Under the pieces are notes generated by a model. The model saw only the letters and a list, made by a program, of their open reading frames with translations, was not told the DNA's origin and did no database searches. A DNA stretch of 64,000 nt from JABFSA01 sp963827515. Its GTDB lineage: Bacteria; Acidobacteriota; Vicinamibacteria; Vicinamibacterales; UBA2999. The position numbers were made by a program, and so were the translations under genes. Every line of letters starts with the position of its first letter. The first letter of the stretch is position 1. Shown here in pieces: positions 17,635-27,410 of this stretch. Location: NCBI GenBank assembly GCA_963827515.1, contig CAWHBF010000001.1, forward strand, positions 310,001-374,000, given 5' to 3'.

Positions 17635-19227
17635 ATGCCTCCCGCTAAATCCGGTACCGACGCGAGCATCGTCGCGCGTGACGCACGGCGTCTGTCGACG
17701 CTGCTCGAGGTGAGTCAGGCCCTGTCCGGCACCTTGAATCTGAAAGCATCGATGCAGCGCGTGCTCAGTATTCTGGTCCGCCACCACGGAGTGGTCCGAG
17801 GGATGGTCACGCTGCTGCGTGACGGCGAACTCCACGTCGAGGCCGCGGAGGGTTTCGAGGACCGCGCCCGTTCGGTGCGCTATCGGGTGGGCGAGGGTAT
17901 CACGGGCCAGGTGGTCCAGAGCGGCAAGCCCATCGTCGTGCCACGTGTCAGCCGCGAGCCGGCCCTGCTCAATCGAGCGGCCCGGCGCGAGGGCTCCCGT
18001 CAAGAGCTCAGCTTCATCTGCGTGCCTGTCGTATTGCAGCGCAGCGCGGTCGGCGCCCTCGCGGTCGACCTCCGATTCAAGCCCGAGCGCGATTTCGACA
18101 GCAGCGCCAAGTTCTTCGGCATCGTGAGCTCTATGATCGCGCAGGCGCTCAACGTGCAGCGCCTGGTCGAAGAAGAGCGGCGGCGGCTTCTCGACGAGAA
18201 CACGCATCTTCGGCAAGAACTGCGTGAGCGCTACGATTTTTCCAACATCATCGGGACGAGCGGTCCGACGCGGCAGATGTACGAGCAGGTCGCGCAGGTC
18301 GCCCAGACCAACACAACCGTTCTTATCCGCGGGGAGTCCGGCACCGGCAAGGAGCTGATCGCGCACGCCATTCACTACAATTCACTCCGAGCCAAGAAGC
18401 CGTTCGTGAAGGTGAGCTGCGCGGCCCTTCCGGATACGCTGATCGAGTCGGAGTTGTTCGGCTACGAGAAGGGCGCGTTTACCGGCGCCGCGGCCCGGAA
18501 GAAGGGGCGCTTCGAAATGGCCGAGAGCGGCACGCTGTTCCTCGACGAAATCGGGGACATCAACCTGAGCACCCAGGTCAAACTCCTGCGGGTGCTGCAG
18601 GAGCGTGAGTTCGAGCGGCTGGGCGGGACCGACACGGTCCGGGTCAACGTGCGCATGATTGCCGCCACGAACAAGGACATGGAGAAGGCAATCGCCGACG
18701 GGTCGTTCCGTGAAGACCTGTACTACCGTCTCAATGTGTTCACGATCTTCGTGCCGCCGCTGCGCGACCGCAAGGCGGACATGCTGCTCCTGGCCGACCA
18801 TTTTCTCGAGAAGTTCTCGCGCGAGCACGGCAAGGTCATCAAGCGAATTTCCACGCCTGCCATCGACATGCTGATGAGCTACCACTGGCCGGGCAACGTA
18901 CGTGAGCTCGAGAACGCGCTGGAGCGCGCGGTGCTCGTCTGTGACGGTGCGGTCATTCACGGCCACCACCTGCCGCCCTCTCTGCAGACGGCAGATGCGT
19001 CCGGTACCGTCACCCGTGTGGCTTTGAAAGACGCCGTCGCGGCGTTCGAGCGGGATCTGATCCTGGACGCGTTGAAGACGACTCGTGGCAACCGCGCCAA
19101 GGCGGCGCGTATGCTCGACACCACGGAGCGCATTCTCAACTACAAGGTCCGCGGTCACGGGGTCGATCCGCGCCGCTTCCGGTCTCCAGAGGTGGGGAAG
19201 CGGGTCGCGGAACCAGCCGAGGAATGA
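17635..19227 (+). CDS. GAF-domain sigma-54 activator (NifA-like)
   Basis: One-component enhancer-binding protein of 530 residues. An N-terminal GAF domain (about 22-170) is followed by a short coiled linker. The AAA+ domain has GESGTGKE, YEKGAFTGA and GTLFLDEIGD, then YHWPGNVRELENALERA. A Fis-type HTH ends the protein (TTRGNRAKAARMLDTTERILNYKV). There is no receiver domain, so it should respond to a small ligand or redox state sensed by GAF rather than to phosphorylation. The lipoprotein gene overlaps its stop (ATGA) and is probably co-transcribed. ATG 17635 has only a distant GGAG, so a start a few codons away is possible. Confidence 0.9.
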   Translation: MPPAKSGTDASIVARDARRLSTLLEVSQALSGTLNLKASMQRVLSILVRHHGVVRGMVTLLRDGELHVEAAEGFEDRARSVRYRVGEGITGQVVQSGKPIVVPRVSREPALLNRAARREGSRQELSFICVPVVLQRSAVGALAVDLRFKPERDFDSSAKFFGIVSSMIAQALNVQRLVEEERRRLLDENTHLRQELRERYDFSNIIGTSGPTRQMYEQVAQVAQTNTTVLIRGESGTGKELIAHAIHYNSLRAKKPFVKVSCAALPDTLIESELFGYEKGAFTGAAARKKGRFEMAESGTLFLDEIGDINLSTQVKLLRVLQEREFERLGGTDTVRVNVRMIAATNKDMEKAIADGSFREDLYYRLNVFTIFVPPLRDRKADMLLLADHFLEKFSREHGKVIKRISTPAIDMLMSYHWPGNVRELENALERAVLVCDGAVIHGHHLPPSLQTADASGTVTRVALKDAVAAFERDLILDALKTTRGNRAKAARMLDTTERILNYKVRGHGVDPRRFRSPEVGKRVAEPAEE

Positions 19228-20534
19228 GAATCCGGCGAACGCGGCACGTCGCCGCGATCGCAACGCTGGCGCTCGTGGCCGGCGGATGCGGCAAGAAGGG
19301 ACCCCCGCTTCCCCCGTTCGTCAGGATCCCCGCCGCCGTCGAGACAATCGAGGCCGCTCGGTTCGGCAACCAGATCTACGTCACCCTGACCGTACCCGCC
19401 GCGAATATCGACATGTCGGTGCCGGTGGACATCGCGCGGATCGAGTTGTACGGCTACACGGGCGCCTCGGCTCCGCCTCTTGTTCGATGGGTCGAGCTCG
19501 GGACGCTGGTCGCGACGATTCCCGTGTCACCTCCGGCCATCACGCCGCCAGACGGGACGACTCCGCCCGCCCCGCTCGATCCAACAGCGGCGCTGCCCGG
19601 CAACGTGGTCAGCATTCTCGATGAACTCACGGCGGATGAGCTGGTTCAGGGACGGGTGGCGGCGGTCGTCCCGTTACGTCCGGACGACGCGATTTCGCCC
19701 GTTGCGGACCCGTCATCTCCGTTGCGGCGGTTCTACATCGCCGTGCCGTTCAGTCAGCGGAGCCGGCCCGGACCGCCGAGCAACCAGGTGGATCTCGTCC
19801 TCGCGGCAATACCCGATCCGCCAGCTGAACTTCGCGCGACGTACGATCCGACCGCCATTTCGCTCGTCTGGGAGCCTTCGGGCGGACTGCTCGGATTTCT
19901 TCTCGATCGCCCTCTCCCTCGCGAGCTCGTACCCTTCGACGAGGTGGAACCGGCGGGGCCGGCCGCCGCGCCCGGTTCGGAGGCATCGGCGCCGGAGGGT
20001 CCGACAACCTACCAGGTCTATCGCGACGCCGTGCGCGATCCGACCAAGCGGGCGGATCAGGAGCCTGCTCGCGCTTGGAGCGCGACGCTACCCGTGGCGA
20101 TGAATCCGGCGCCCTTGCTGGCGACCACCATCAGGGACGAAGTCGACTTCGGGCTCGAGCGCTGTTACACGGTCCGAGCGCAGCGGGGTGGCGTGCTCAG
20201 CGAACCGTCATCGCGCGTGTGCGTCACGCCGAGCGACGTGTTCCCGCCTGGGCCACCGGTCGGACTTGCCACCGTTCCCTCAGAAGGTGCCATCAACCTG
20301 ATCTGGGAGCCCAACTCCGAGACCGACCTCGGTGGATACCTGGTCTTGCGCCGCGGGCCCGGCGATGCCACACTGCGGCAGCTTACCAGCGCTCCCATCG
20401 GTGACGCGCGCTATCGCGACGCCGCTGTGGAGTCTGGCGCACGGTACAGTTACGCGGTCGTGGCGGTCGACAAACAAGCGCCGCAGCCCAATGCCAGCGC
20501 GCCATCGGCAACAGTCGAAGAGGTTGCGCGGTAG
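19224..20534 (+). CDS. Lipoprotein with fibronectin type III-like domains
   Basis: Short signal peptide with lipid-attachment Cys22 in LVAGGCGKKGPPLPP. The CGxKGPxxPP start is typical of a family of small outer-membrane lipoproteins. Two or three beta-sandwich segments follow. The last, about residues 345-430 (GLATVPSEGAINLIWEPNSE, then GGYLVLRR and ARYSYAVVAVD), is a recognisable fibronectin type III domain. The middle shows the related SLVWEPSGG pattern with Pro-rich linkers. It probably sits on the periplasmic side of an outer or inner membrane and binds a partner. Its start overlaps the sigma-54 activator gene. 436 residues. Confidence 0.8.
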   Translation: MRIRRTRHVAAIATLALVAGGCGKKGPPLPPFVRIPAAVETIEAARFGNQIYVTLTVPAANIDMSVPVDIARIELYGYTGASAPPLVRWVELGTLVATIPVSPPAITPPDGTTPPAPLDPTAALPGNVVSILDELTADELVQGRVAAVVPLRPDDAISPVADPSSPLRRFYIAVPFSQRSRPGPPSNQVDLVLAAIPDPPAELRATYDPTAISLVWEPSGGLLGFLLDRPLPRELVPFDEVEPAGPAAAPGSEASAPEGPTTYQVYRDAVRDPTKRADQEPARAWSATLPVAMNPAPLLATTIRDEVDFGLERCYTVRAQRGGVLSEPSSRVCVTPSDVFPPGPPVGLATVPSEGAINLIWEPNSETDLGGYLVLRRGPGDATLRQLTSAPIGDARYRDAAVESGARYSYAVVAVDKQAPQPNASAPSATVEEVAR

Positions 20535-20561
20535 AGTCGAAACAAGAACACGGAGATCGTC

Positions 20562-21215
20562 ATGAAACTGTTCGTCGACACGGGGAATCTCAAGGAAATC
20601 GAGGCGCTGGCCTCGCTCGGTATCGTGGACGGGGTCACGACCAACCCCTCGCTTCTTGCCAAGGAAACGGGCGACTACCGCGAAATTCTCAAACAAATCT
20701 GTCGAACTGTTCAGGGTCCGGTGAGCGCGGAAGTCGTCGCCACCGATACGGCGGGGATGGTCCGCGAAGGCCGTGACCTGGCGTCGATCGACGAGCACAT
20801 CGTGGTCAAGGTTCCCTTCACGAAGGACGGCGTGCGGGCGTGCAAAACCCTCGCATCCGAAGGGCATCGGGTCAACGTCACGCTGATTTTTTCGGCCACG
20901 CAGGCATGGCTGGCTGCCAAGGTCGGCGCGGCATTTGTCAGTCCGTTCGTTGGTCGTCTCGATGACGTGGGCACGACGGGGATGAACCTGGTCCGGGAGA
21001 TTGTCGAGATCTTCGACAACTTCGAATACGCCACCGAAGTGCTCGTCGCGAGCGTCCGAAATCCGATTCACGTCATCGAATCGGCGCGGATGGGCGCCGA
21101 CGTCGTCACCGCACCGTCCGCAGTCATCGAACAGTGCTTCAAACATCCGCTGACGGACATCGGCCTCGAGCGGTTCCTCAAGGACTGGGAGAAGGCGCAG
21201 GCAGCCAAGGTCTAA
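20562..21215 (+). CDS. fsa: Fructose-6-phosphate aldolase / transaldolase (TalC/FSA type)
   Basis: Small class I aldolase of 217 residues. Family marks are KLFVDTGNLKEI at the start, DGVTTNPSLLAKE, and the Schiff-base Lys83 in HIVVKVPFTKDG. These are followed by GHRVNVTLIFSATQAW, SPFVGRLDD and the C-terminal HPLTDIGLERFLKDW. Such enzymes act either as fructose-6-phosphate aldolase or as a short transaldolase in the pentose phosphate pathway; sequence alone does not settle which. Start ATG 20562 has a GGAG seven bases upstream. It follows the lipoprotein gene by 27 bp. Confidence 0.92.
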   Translation: MKLFVDTGNLKEIEALASLGIVDGVTTNPSLLAKETGDYREILKQICRTVQGPVSAEVVATDTAGMVREGRDLASIDEHIVVKVPFTKDGVRACKTLASEGHRVNVTLIFSATQAWLAAKVGAAFVSPFVGRLDDVGTTGMNLVREIVEIFDNFEYATEVLVASVRNPIHVIESARMGADVVTAPSAVIEQCFKHPLTDIGLERFLKDWEKAQAAKV

Positions 21216-21240
21216 CGAGGCCACACTGACTCTTCCCCGA

Positions 21241-22781
21241 ATGAACCGCAACGATACTCTCGGGGATTTCGACCGCCGAGCCGAGGCTGGCGGCGGCGAC
21301 GAGCGGGTGCGTCGACAGCATGAAGGGGGGCGGCTCACCGCGCGGGAGCGAATCGCCCTCCTGTTCGATCCGGACACATTCGAGGAAATCGACAAGTTCG
21401 TGACCCACCGGTGCCGGGACTTCGGCATGGCCGACCAGGTCATCCCGGGCGATGGTGTGGTGAGCGGTCACGGTCGCATCAACGGTCGGCTCGCGTACGC
21501 GTTCGCGCAGGACTTCACGGTCTTTGGCGGTTCGCTTTCCGAAACCAACGCCGCCAAGATCGTCAAGGTCATGGATCTTGCGGTCCGGACGGGCGCGCCC
21601 GTCATCGGGCTGAACGATTCGGGAGGCGCGCGGATCCAGGAGGGCGTGGCGTCGCTCGGGGGATACGCAGACATCTTCCTTCGGAATACGCTCGCGTCCG
21701 GCGTCGTCCCGCAGATCTCCGCGATCATGGGACCGTGCGCCGGCGGGGCGGTCTATTCGCCAGCCATCACCGATTTCGTGGTCATGGTGAAGCACACGAG
21801 CTACATGTTCGTGACCGGGCCCGACGTGATCAAAGCCGTGACGCACGAGCAGGTGACGAAGGAAGATCTCGGCGGGGCGATGACGCACAACGAGCGGAGC
21901 GGCGTGGCCCATTTCGCTGTCGACGATGACGAGGCGTGCCTGCTGCTCATCCGCGAGCTGCTGTCTTTTCTGCCTGGCAACAACGTGGACGACCCGCCCC
22001 GGGTCGAAAGCGCCGATCCACCGGATCGCGCCGACGAGGTGCTCGATACGGTCGTACCCGACTCCACCAACCAGGCGTACGACATGCTCGACGTCATCCA
22101 TCCGATCGTGGACGACGGGTATTTTCTTCAAGTGCACGAGCACTACGCGAAGAACATGCTGGTGGGATTCGCCCGCCTCGGCGGCCGTTCCGTCGGCATC
22201 GTCGCGAACCAGCCGGCGCATCTGGCCGGGACGCTCGATATCGATGCGTCGGTCAAGGGTGCCCGGTTCGTCCGCTTTTGCGATGCCTTCAACATCCCGC
22301 TCGTCACCTTCGAGGACGTGCCGGGTTTCCTGCCGGGAACCGTGCAGGAATTCGGCGGCATCATCCGGCAGGGAGCGAAACTGCTGTACGCCTATGCGGA
22401 GGCGACCGTGCCGAAGTTGGCCGTGATTACGCGAAAGGCGTACGGCGGCGCGTACTGCGTGATGTCGAGTAAGCACCTTCGGACGGATATGAACTACGCG
22501 TGGCCCACCGCGGAGATCGCGGTGATGGGCGCCGAGGGGGCCGTCAATATTCTCTACAAGCGCGAGATCGACGCGGCCGAGAATCCAGACGCCGCGCGCG
22601 CGGCCAAGATCGCGGACTACCGTGAGACGTTCGCCAACCCGTATGTCGCGGCGCAGCGCGGGTTCATCGACGAGGTCATCCGCCCCGGCAGACGCGCGCG
22701 CGGCTGATTCGTGCGCTCGCCGCGCTCGAGACGAAGCGCGATCGGAACCCGCCAAAGAAGCACGGAAACATTCCGCTGTGA
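21241..22781 (+). CDS. Acyl-CoA carboxylase carboxyltransferase (beta) subunit, frame broken near the end
   Basis: Transfers carboxyl from biotin to an acyl-CoA, probably propionyl-CoA or methylcrotonyl-type substrates. Crotonase-fold motifs are GLNDSGGARIQEGV (oxyanion/CoA site), MGPCAGGAVYSPAITDF, PGFLPGTVQEFGGIIRQGAKLLYAYAEA and ITRKAYGGAYCVM. The annotated frame stops early at 22707, after FIDEVIRP. The expected family tail (QTRARLIRALAALETK then PPKKHGNIPL) is intact in another frame to a stop at 22781, so one base is missing near 22687. The matching biotin carboxylase and carrier are at 43-45 kb. No Shine-Dalgarno is visible before ATG 21241. Confidence 0.9.
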
Positions 22782-22811
22782 CCCTCGGATAACAGTTCGC
22801 GGAGTTCGACC

Positions 22812-24506
22812 TTGGTGTCCATTGTGGCAAAGACCGTCGTTCTCGCACTCGTCGCGCTGACCGTGATCGTCACCGCACAGGCGCCACGCTTCAGCGTGGT
22901 CGAAGCCTCGATTTCCGACATGCGCCTCGCGCTTCAGAGTCGACGCGTCACGTCGCACGACCTCGTCCAGCAGTCGCTCACGCGCATCGCGCTCTACGAG
23001 GACCGGCTGAACGCGATCATCTATGTGAACCCGCGGGCACTCGAAGAGGCGGACGAGCGCGACCGGGAGCGAGCTGCCGGAAGGATTCGCGGACCGCTTC
23101 ACGGTATCCCGATCGCGCTCAAGGACAATATCCAGACGCGCGACATGCCCACCACCGGCGGCGCCCTCGCGTTCGCGGGCCTTCTTCCGCCGTACGACGC
23201 GACGGTGACGAGGAACCTTCGCGATGCCGGAGCGATCATCATCGCGAAAACGCAGCTGACCGAGCTGGCGAACTGGGTAACCGTTGGGATGCCGGCGAAT
23301 TACAACAGTCTCAACGGCTACGGGATGAACCCCTACGATCCGCGGCGCGATCCACGTGACGGTCTCTCCGATGGGCGTCCGGTGCTCACGACCGGAGGAT
23401 CGAGTTCGGGCGTTGGCACCACCGTGAGCTTCTGGGCCGCGAACGTCGGAACGGAAACGTCCGGCTCCATCCTGAGCCCCGCAAACCAGAACATGCTGGC
23501 CGGCATCAAGCCGACAGTGGGACGCGTGAGCCGCCACGGCATCATTCCGATCACCGCGGATCAGGACACCGCCGGGCCGATGGCGCGATCGGTCACCGAC
23601 GCCGCCATCATGCTTGGCGCGATGGAAGGCGCCGCGCCCGACCCAGACGACGCCGCCACTGCGACGTGTGCGCCTCCGCCAGGTCGCGACTACACGCGAT
23701 TTCTCGACCCCGCCGCGTTGAAAGGCGCCCGTATCGGCGTGCCTCGCGCTTTCTTCTACAACGCAGTCACGTCGGGCGGCTCAACGGTACCGCGCGGCGG
23801 GATCACCGCAGAGCAGCGTGCGGCGATGGAGGAGGCACTTGTGGTCATGCGGCAACAGGGGGCTGAGATCATCGATCCGGCGGATATCCCGAGCATCGTC
23901 GATGCCGATCCCTCCAGGAATTTTCTCAACTGGAGCGTCTGCTCGGGACCCGACGATGCGAAGGGGAAGGATGCGGATTGCTCGATCACATACAAGTACG
24001 GCATGCAGCGTGACTTCAGCCACTGGCTGGCGCTTCTTGGAGACACGGCCCCGGTGAAGTCCCTGACGGCGCTTCGCACCTGGAATGATGCCCACGCGAA
24101 CGCGGGCGCGCTCAAATATGGTCAGTCGAATCTCGACAACGCTGACGAGATGGATCTGGTCGCGGATCGAAGTCGTTACGAAGCAGATCGCCGGAAGGAT
24201 CTCTTCCTGACCGCGATCCACGGCATCGATGAAGTGATGAAGGCGCAGCGACTCGACGCGCTCATCTTTCCTGCGCAGAGCGGGGCCGGGATCACGGCAC
24301 GAGCAGCGTATCCGACGGTGATCGTCCCATTCGCGACCGTCCCGAATACGCCGACGCCTCCATTCCCGGCGGGTGTTAATCCAATGCCGGCTCCGTACGG
24401 TGTGAGCTTTTCGGGGATGGCCTGTAGCGAGCCGCGGTTGGTTGCGCTCGCATATGCGTTCGAACAAGCGACCAGGAAGCGTGTCCGACCGCCGCTGTTT
24501 CCGTGA
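22812..24506 (+). CDS. Exported amidase (amidase-signature family)
   Basis: Hydrolyses a carboxamide or ester bond. A signal peptide (about 1-23, ending VTAQA) indicates export. Ser-cisSer-Lys triad elements are GIPIALKDN (Lys), TTGGSSSGVGTTVSFW (cis-Ser) and GTETSGSILSPANQN (nucleophile Ser). The family pattern RVTSHDLVQQSLTRI opens the mature part. Length of 564 residues is typical for the secreted amidases of soil bacteria, which are larger than GatA. There is no GatB/GatC nearby, so it is not the tRNA amidotransferase. TTG 22812 is seven bases from a GGAG; GTG 22815 is also possible. Confidence 0.88.
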   Translation: MVSIVAKTVVLALVALTVIVTAQAPRFSVVEASISDMRLALQSRRVTSHDLVQQSLTRIALYEDRLNAIIYVNPRALEEADERDRERAAGRIRGPLHGIPIALKDNIQTRDMPTTGGALAFAGLLPPYDATVTRNLRDAGAIIIAKTQLTELANWVTVGMPANYNSLNGYGMNPYDPRRDPRDGLSDGRPVLTTGGSSSGVGTTVSFWAANVGTETSGSILSPANQNMLAGIKPTVGRVSRHGIIPITADQDTAGPMARSVTDAAIMLGAMEGAAPDPDDAATATCAPPPGRDYTRFLDPAALKGARIGVPRAFFYNAVTSGGSTVPRGGITAEQRAAMEEALVVMRQQGAEIIDPADIPSIVDADPSRNFLNWSVCSGPDDAKGKDADCSITYKYGMQRDFSHWLALLGDTAPVKSLTALRTWNDAHANAGALKYGQSNLDNADEMDLVADRSRYEADRRKDLFLTAIHGIDEVMKAQRLDALIFPAQSGAGITARAAYPTVIVPFATVPNTPTPPFPAGVNPMPAPYGVSFSGMACSEPRLVALAYAFEQATRKRVRPPLFP

Positions 24507-24557
24507 GGCACTAACCACGTAGACGCGAAGAACACGAAAGAACAGACTGGAGTGAGT

Positions 24558-25625
24558 ATGCTGCAGCGAATTCCGGTTTCGGCGCTCCTTGTCTTCGGCG
24601 CGTGGGCTGTGGCCTCGGGCGCGCTGGTATCCAGCCAGGGACAGGACCTGCCGTTCAGCGTCCATCCGACAACCCAGGAGCCGGGACGTCTGGTCACGCT
24701 AGACAAGCTCAAGCAGTGGGAGAAGGAGCTCTCCAACTGGGGACGCTGGGGCAAGGACGACCAGCGCGGGTTGCTGAACCTCATTACGCCGGAGAAGACG
24801 AAACAGGCGATCGCCCTCGTGAAGGAGGGAAGGACGGTCACGCTGCAGATCAACCCGATCAAGAGGTCGGGGAGCGATACGGGAGGCTTCGGCGAGAACG
24901 TTCACCGCATGGCTCGAATCGATCCGAAGACAGGCGCCATCCTGGGCGCCCTCGACATCATCCAGTTGTCGATCCATGACGGCCTGAACTCGCACCTGGA
25001 CGCGCTGTGCCACTATCAGGGCCCGATCGGTCGGAAGCCCGGTGAGCCGGCGGTGAGCTACAACGGATTCCCCTTCACCCTTACAGCGGCCGGCTGCCAG
25101 GAATCGGCGGCCGACCGGATGGGCCCCGGGTACATCACCCGCGCCATCCTCGTCGACATGCCGCTCCTGAAGAAGGTCAAGTGGCTCGAGCCGAGCACGC
25201 CGATTTACTCAGAGGACCTGGAGGCGTGGGAGAAGTTTGCCGGAATCCGGATCGGGGCCGGAGACGCGCTGCTCATTCGCGGCGGGCGGTGGGCGAAGCG
25301 GGCCGCCGAGGGACCGTGGGCCTACGGCCAGGGTGGCGCCGGCCTCCATGCGTCGGTCCTGCCATGGCTGCGCGCACGCGACGTGTCGCTCCTCGCCAGC
25401 GACGCGGTGAACGACGTCCAGCCCTCAGGGGTCGAGGGCATCAACCGGCCGATTCATCAGGTCACACAGGTGAACATGGGGCTGCCGATCGTCGACAACG
25501 CGTACCTCGAAGACGCCGCCGTTGAGGCGGCAAGATTGAAGCGCTGGGAGTTCATGTTCACCCTGCACATCTTCCAGATTCCGGGTGGCACGGCGTCTCC
25601 GTTCAACGCGCTCGCGACGTTCTGA
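24558..25625 (+). CDS. Exported cyclase / kynurenine-formamidase-like hydrolase
   Basis: Member of the putative cyclase family (metal-dependent hydrolases related to kynurenine formamidase). The metal-binding segment is SIHDGLNSHLDALCHYQ; the family usually shows HxGTHxDxPxH, so the first histidine, Asp and final histidine are kept while GT is replaced by LN. A signal peptide covers about residues 1-28. The second conserved part is LLASDAVNDVQPSG. ATG 24558 has GGAG at 24549-24552, so it is preferred over the GTG at 24552. It follows the amidase by about 50 bp in the same direction. 355 residues; substrate unknown. Confidence 0.85.
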   Translation: MLQRIPVSALLVFGAWAVASGALVSSQGQDLPFSVHPTTQEPGRLVTLDKLKQWEKELSNWGRWGKDDQRGLLNLITPEKTKQAIALVKEGRTVTLQINPIKRSGSDTGGFGENVHRMARIDPKTGAILGALDIIQLSIHDGLNSHLDALCHYQGPIGRKPGEPAVSYNGFPFTLTAAGCQESAADRMGPGYITRAILVDMPLLKKVKWLEPSTPIYSEDLEAWEKFAGIRIGAGDALLIRGGRWAKRAAEGPWAYGQGGAGLHASVLPWLRARDVSLLASDAVNDVQPSGVEGINRPIHQVTQVNMGLPIVDNAYLEDAAVEAARLKRWEFMFTLHIFQIPGGTASPFNALATF

Positions 25626-25763
25626 TGGCCCTGACTCATGGCACTCGCCTCAGGGTCTGGTGTAATGGGCGAGCTGTACCCGGCACGGGATTCCGAGCGG
25701 TCGTCGCGTAACGGGTCAGCGGCGATCGCGTCTTGACAGCGGCGGCGGGCCTGGGCAACGCTC

Positions 25764-26264
25764 ATGCCCATGAAACTACTCGTTCGTTCGTTCGTCGTGG
25801 TGGTGGTCAGTCTTTCGTTCGGCGCGTGCCGACAGGCTGATGGTCCGATGCCCGTGCCCAGCGAGGATGTCCAGCAAGAGCTTGGCGATGTCGTGCGAGA
25901 CCTGCAGAATGTCGCCGCGAAAGACCCGCAAGCACCGACCGACCTGGCCTCCGATCTGCGAAAGTACGCGGGACGGCGAGACGCCGAACCGACGGTCGAC
26001 GAGCTGACACGTCGTACTGTCACTGCGTTGAATGGGATCGAGTTGCCCGAGCAAGCCGCGCAGCGGCTGGCGCACAGTCTCTGGGTGTCGATTGCTGCCA
26101 GGGAGTTGAGCGAGCGGCAAGTCGAGAGCCTTCAGAGCGACATGCAGCTCATGCTGACGTCGCTCGGCGTCGCGGAGTCAAACGCGCAACTGGTCGCGGC
26201 CCAGGTCGGCGATGTCCAGGGCGCCGTCGGCGATCGCGCCCGTCGGTGGTACGAGCTCTTCTAG
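25764..26264 (+). CDS. Small putative lipoprotein
   Basis: No family recognised. A hydrophobic N-terminus with lipobox LSFGAC (Cys22) suggests a lipid-anchored periplasmic protein. The mature part is about 145 residues, almost wholly helical in character and rich in Gln, Glu, Asp and Ala (QQELGDVVRDLQNVAAKD, then LSERQVESLQSDMQLML). It probably forms a helical bundle or coiled coil. ATGs at 25764 and 25770 are both possible. It lies between the cyclase and an oxygenase gene without overlap, and context gives no function. Confidence 0.65.
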   Translation: MPMKLLVRSFVVVVVSLSFGACRQADGPMPVPSEDVQQELGDVVRDLQNVAAKDPQAPTDLASDLRKYAGRRDAEPTVDELTRRTVTALNGIELPEQAAQRLAHSLWVSIAARELSERQVESLQSDMQLMLTSLGVAESNAQLVAAQVGDVQGAVGDRARRWYELF

Positions 26265-26324
26265 GAACAGGTAACTCAACAACCGATTGCTTTGCTCGCT
26301 CGCGCCTTTTCCCCAGGGAGTGCG

Positions 26325-27350
26325 ATGCTCAAGACGCTACGAGACCTGTCGAAGGCCGCCCGCCTGCTGAGCCCTCTTGGTCTCATCCGCAGGCTGGACA
26401 GGGTCGATCAGCTGGAGCAGACGACGCGCGAGCTGACCGCGACCGTCGATGCGCTGCGCGTCAGTACCCTTCAGCTGCTGGCGATCGAACAGAACGACTG
26501 GCAGCGTCTCGAGGATGTGCAGCAGTTCGAGTCTCGACTCGAGCCTGACCGCGTCCGGGCTCACGTGACTCGCGCGATCGAACGGGCCACACTCCAGGAA
26601 CACCCGTTTCCACACATGGTGGTCGACAAGTGGCTGCCGATTGACGTCTACAAACGCATGATTGACGCGCTGCCGCCACCGGTGTTCTTTGCGGACCGGG
26701 ATCAGAGCCGCCAGCGCCTGGCCGTGCCTTTTCACGTGGCGCCTGCCTATTCACGACGCGTCTGGCAGTTCATCGCGAACGATGTGGTCACCGGCATGGT
26801 CGGCCCGGCGTTGACTGACCGGCTGGGCTCGACGATTCGCGAGTACCTGCACAGCGTATGCGGGGATCTGCCGGCGGACATCGACCTGACGCTTCACGCC
26901 TCGAATGGGCGCATCATGCTCCGGCGGCCCGGATATGTCATCCAGCCGCACCGAGACCCGAGGTGGGGGTTCGTCACATGCCTCGTCTATCTCGCCAGGC
27001 CCGGTGACGACGAAGCGCATGGAACGCAGCTCTACGCGGTCAGAGACGACGGCGAGGCGCCGAGCGACAAGCCGTTCTATGTTGAGGAGTCGCGTTGCGA
27101 TCTCGTCAAGTCGGTCCCGTTCCGCCCCAATACGATGCTCGTCTTTCTCAACTCGCGCGGCGCTCATGGCGCATCGATCCCTTCCAACGCGACACCCGCA
27201 ACCCTCGAGCGTTACCTCTACCAGTTTCGCCTGGGTCCCACGAACTCGGCCATGACCGGACTGCTCGATTGCATGCCGAAGGACAAGCGGCGAGCGTGGG
27301 AGGGCGGCAAGACGGGCAAAGCCGAGGGGCGAGCGGGAAATTACGACTAG
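26325..27350 (+). CDS. 2-oxoglutarate/Fe(II)-dependent oxygenase-like protein
   Basis: The core looks like a prolyl-hydroxylase-type double-stranded beta helix. HPFPHMVVDKWLP opens the domain, the iron site is His209-x-Asp211 in QPHRDPRWGF, and distal His281 is in RGAHGASIP. A 2-oxoglutarate-binding Arg is expected in LERYLYQFRLG. Residues 1-80 form an unusual helical N-terminal extension (LLSPLGLIRRLDRVDQLEQTTRELTA) that resembles those of glycan-linked oxygenases. The open frame begins earlier at a TTG, but ATG 26325 has AGGGAG about five bases upstream. 341 residues. Substrate unknown. Confidence 0.75.
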   Translation: MLKTLRDLSKAARLLSPLGLIRRLDRVDQLEQTTRELTATVDALRVSTLQLLAIEQNDWQRLEDVQQFESRLEPDRVRAHVTRAIERATLQEHPFPHMVVDKWLPIDVYKRMIDALPPPVFFADRDQSRQRLAVPFHVAPAYSRRVWQFIANDVVTGMVGPALTDRLGSTIREYLHSVCGDLPADIDLTLHASNGRIMLRRPGYVIQPHRDPRWGFVTCLVYLARPGDDEAHGTQLYAVRDDGEAPSDKPFYVEESRCDLVKSVPFRPNTMLVFLNSRGAHGASIPSNATPATLERYLYQFRLGPTNSAMTGLLDCMPKDKRRAWEGGKTGKAEGRAGNYD

Positions 27351-27410
27351 GCGAGGGCGACCCTCTCGTGATGTGATGCCCACCCTCGTGCCAGAAAAAG
27401 GAGTTGGCGT

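Noticed and set aside
22884..22899. CCACGCTTCAGCGTGG inside the amidase gene resembles one hairpin of the dispersed repeat
   Set aside because: The second hairpin and flanks are missing and the codons encode a family-typical segment (FSVVEASI), so it is probably chance.
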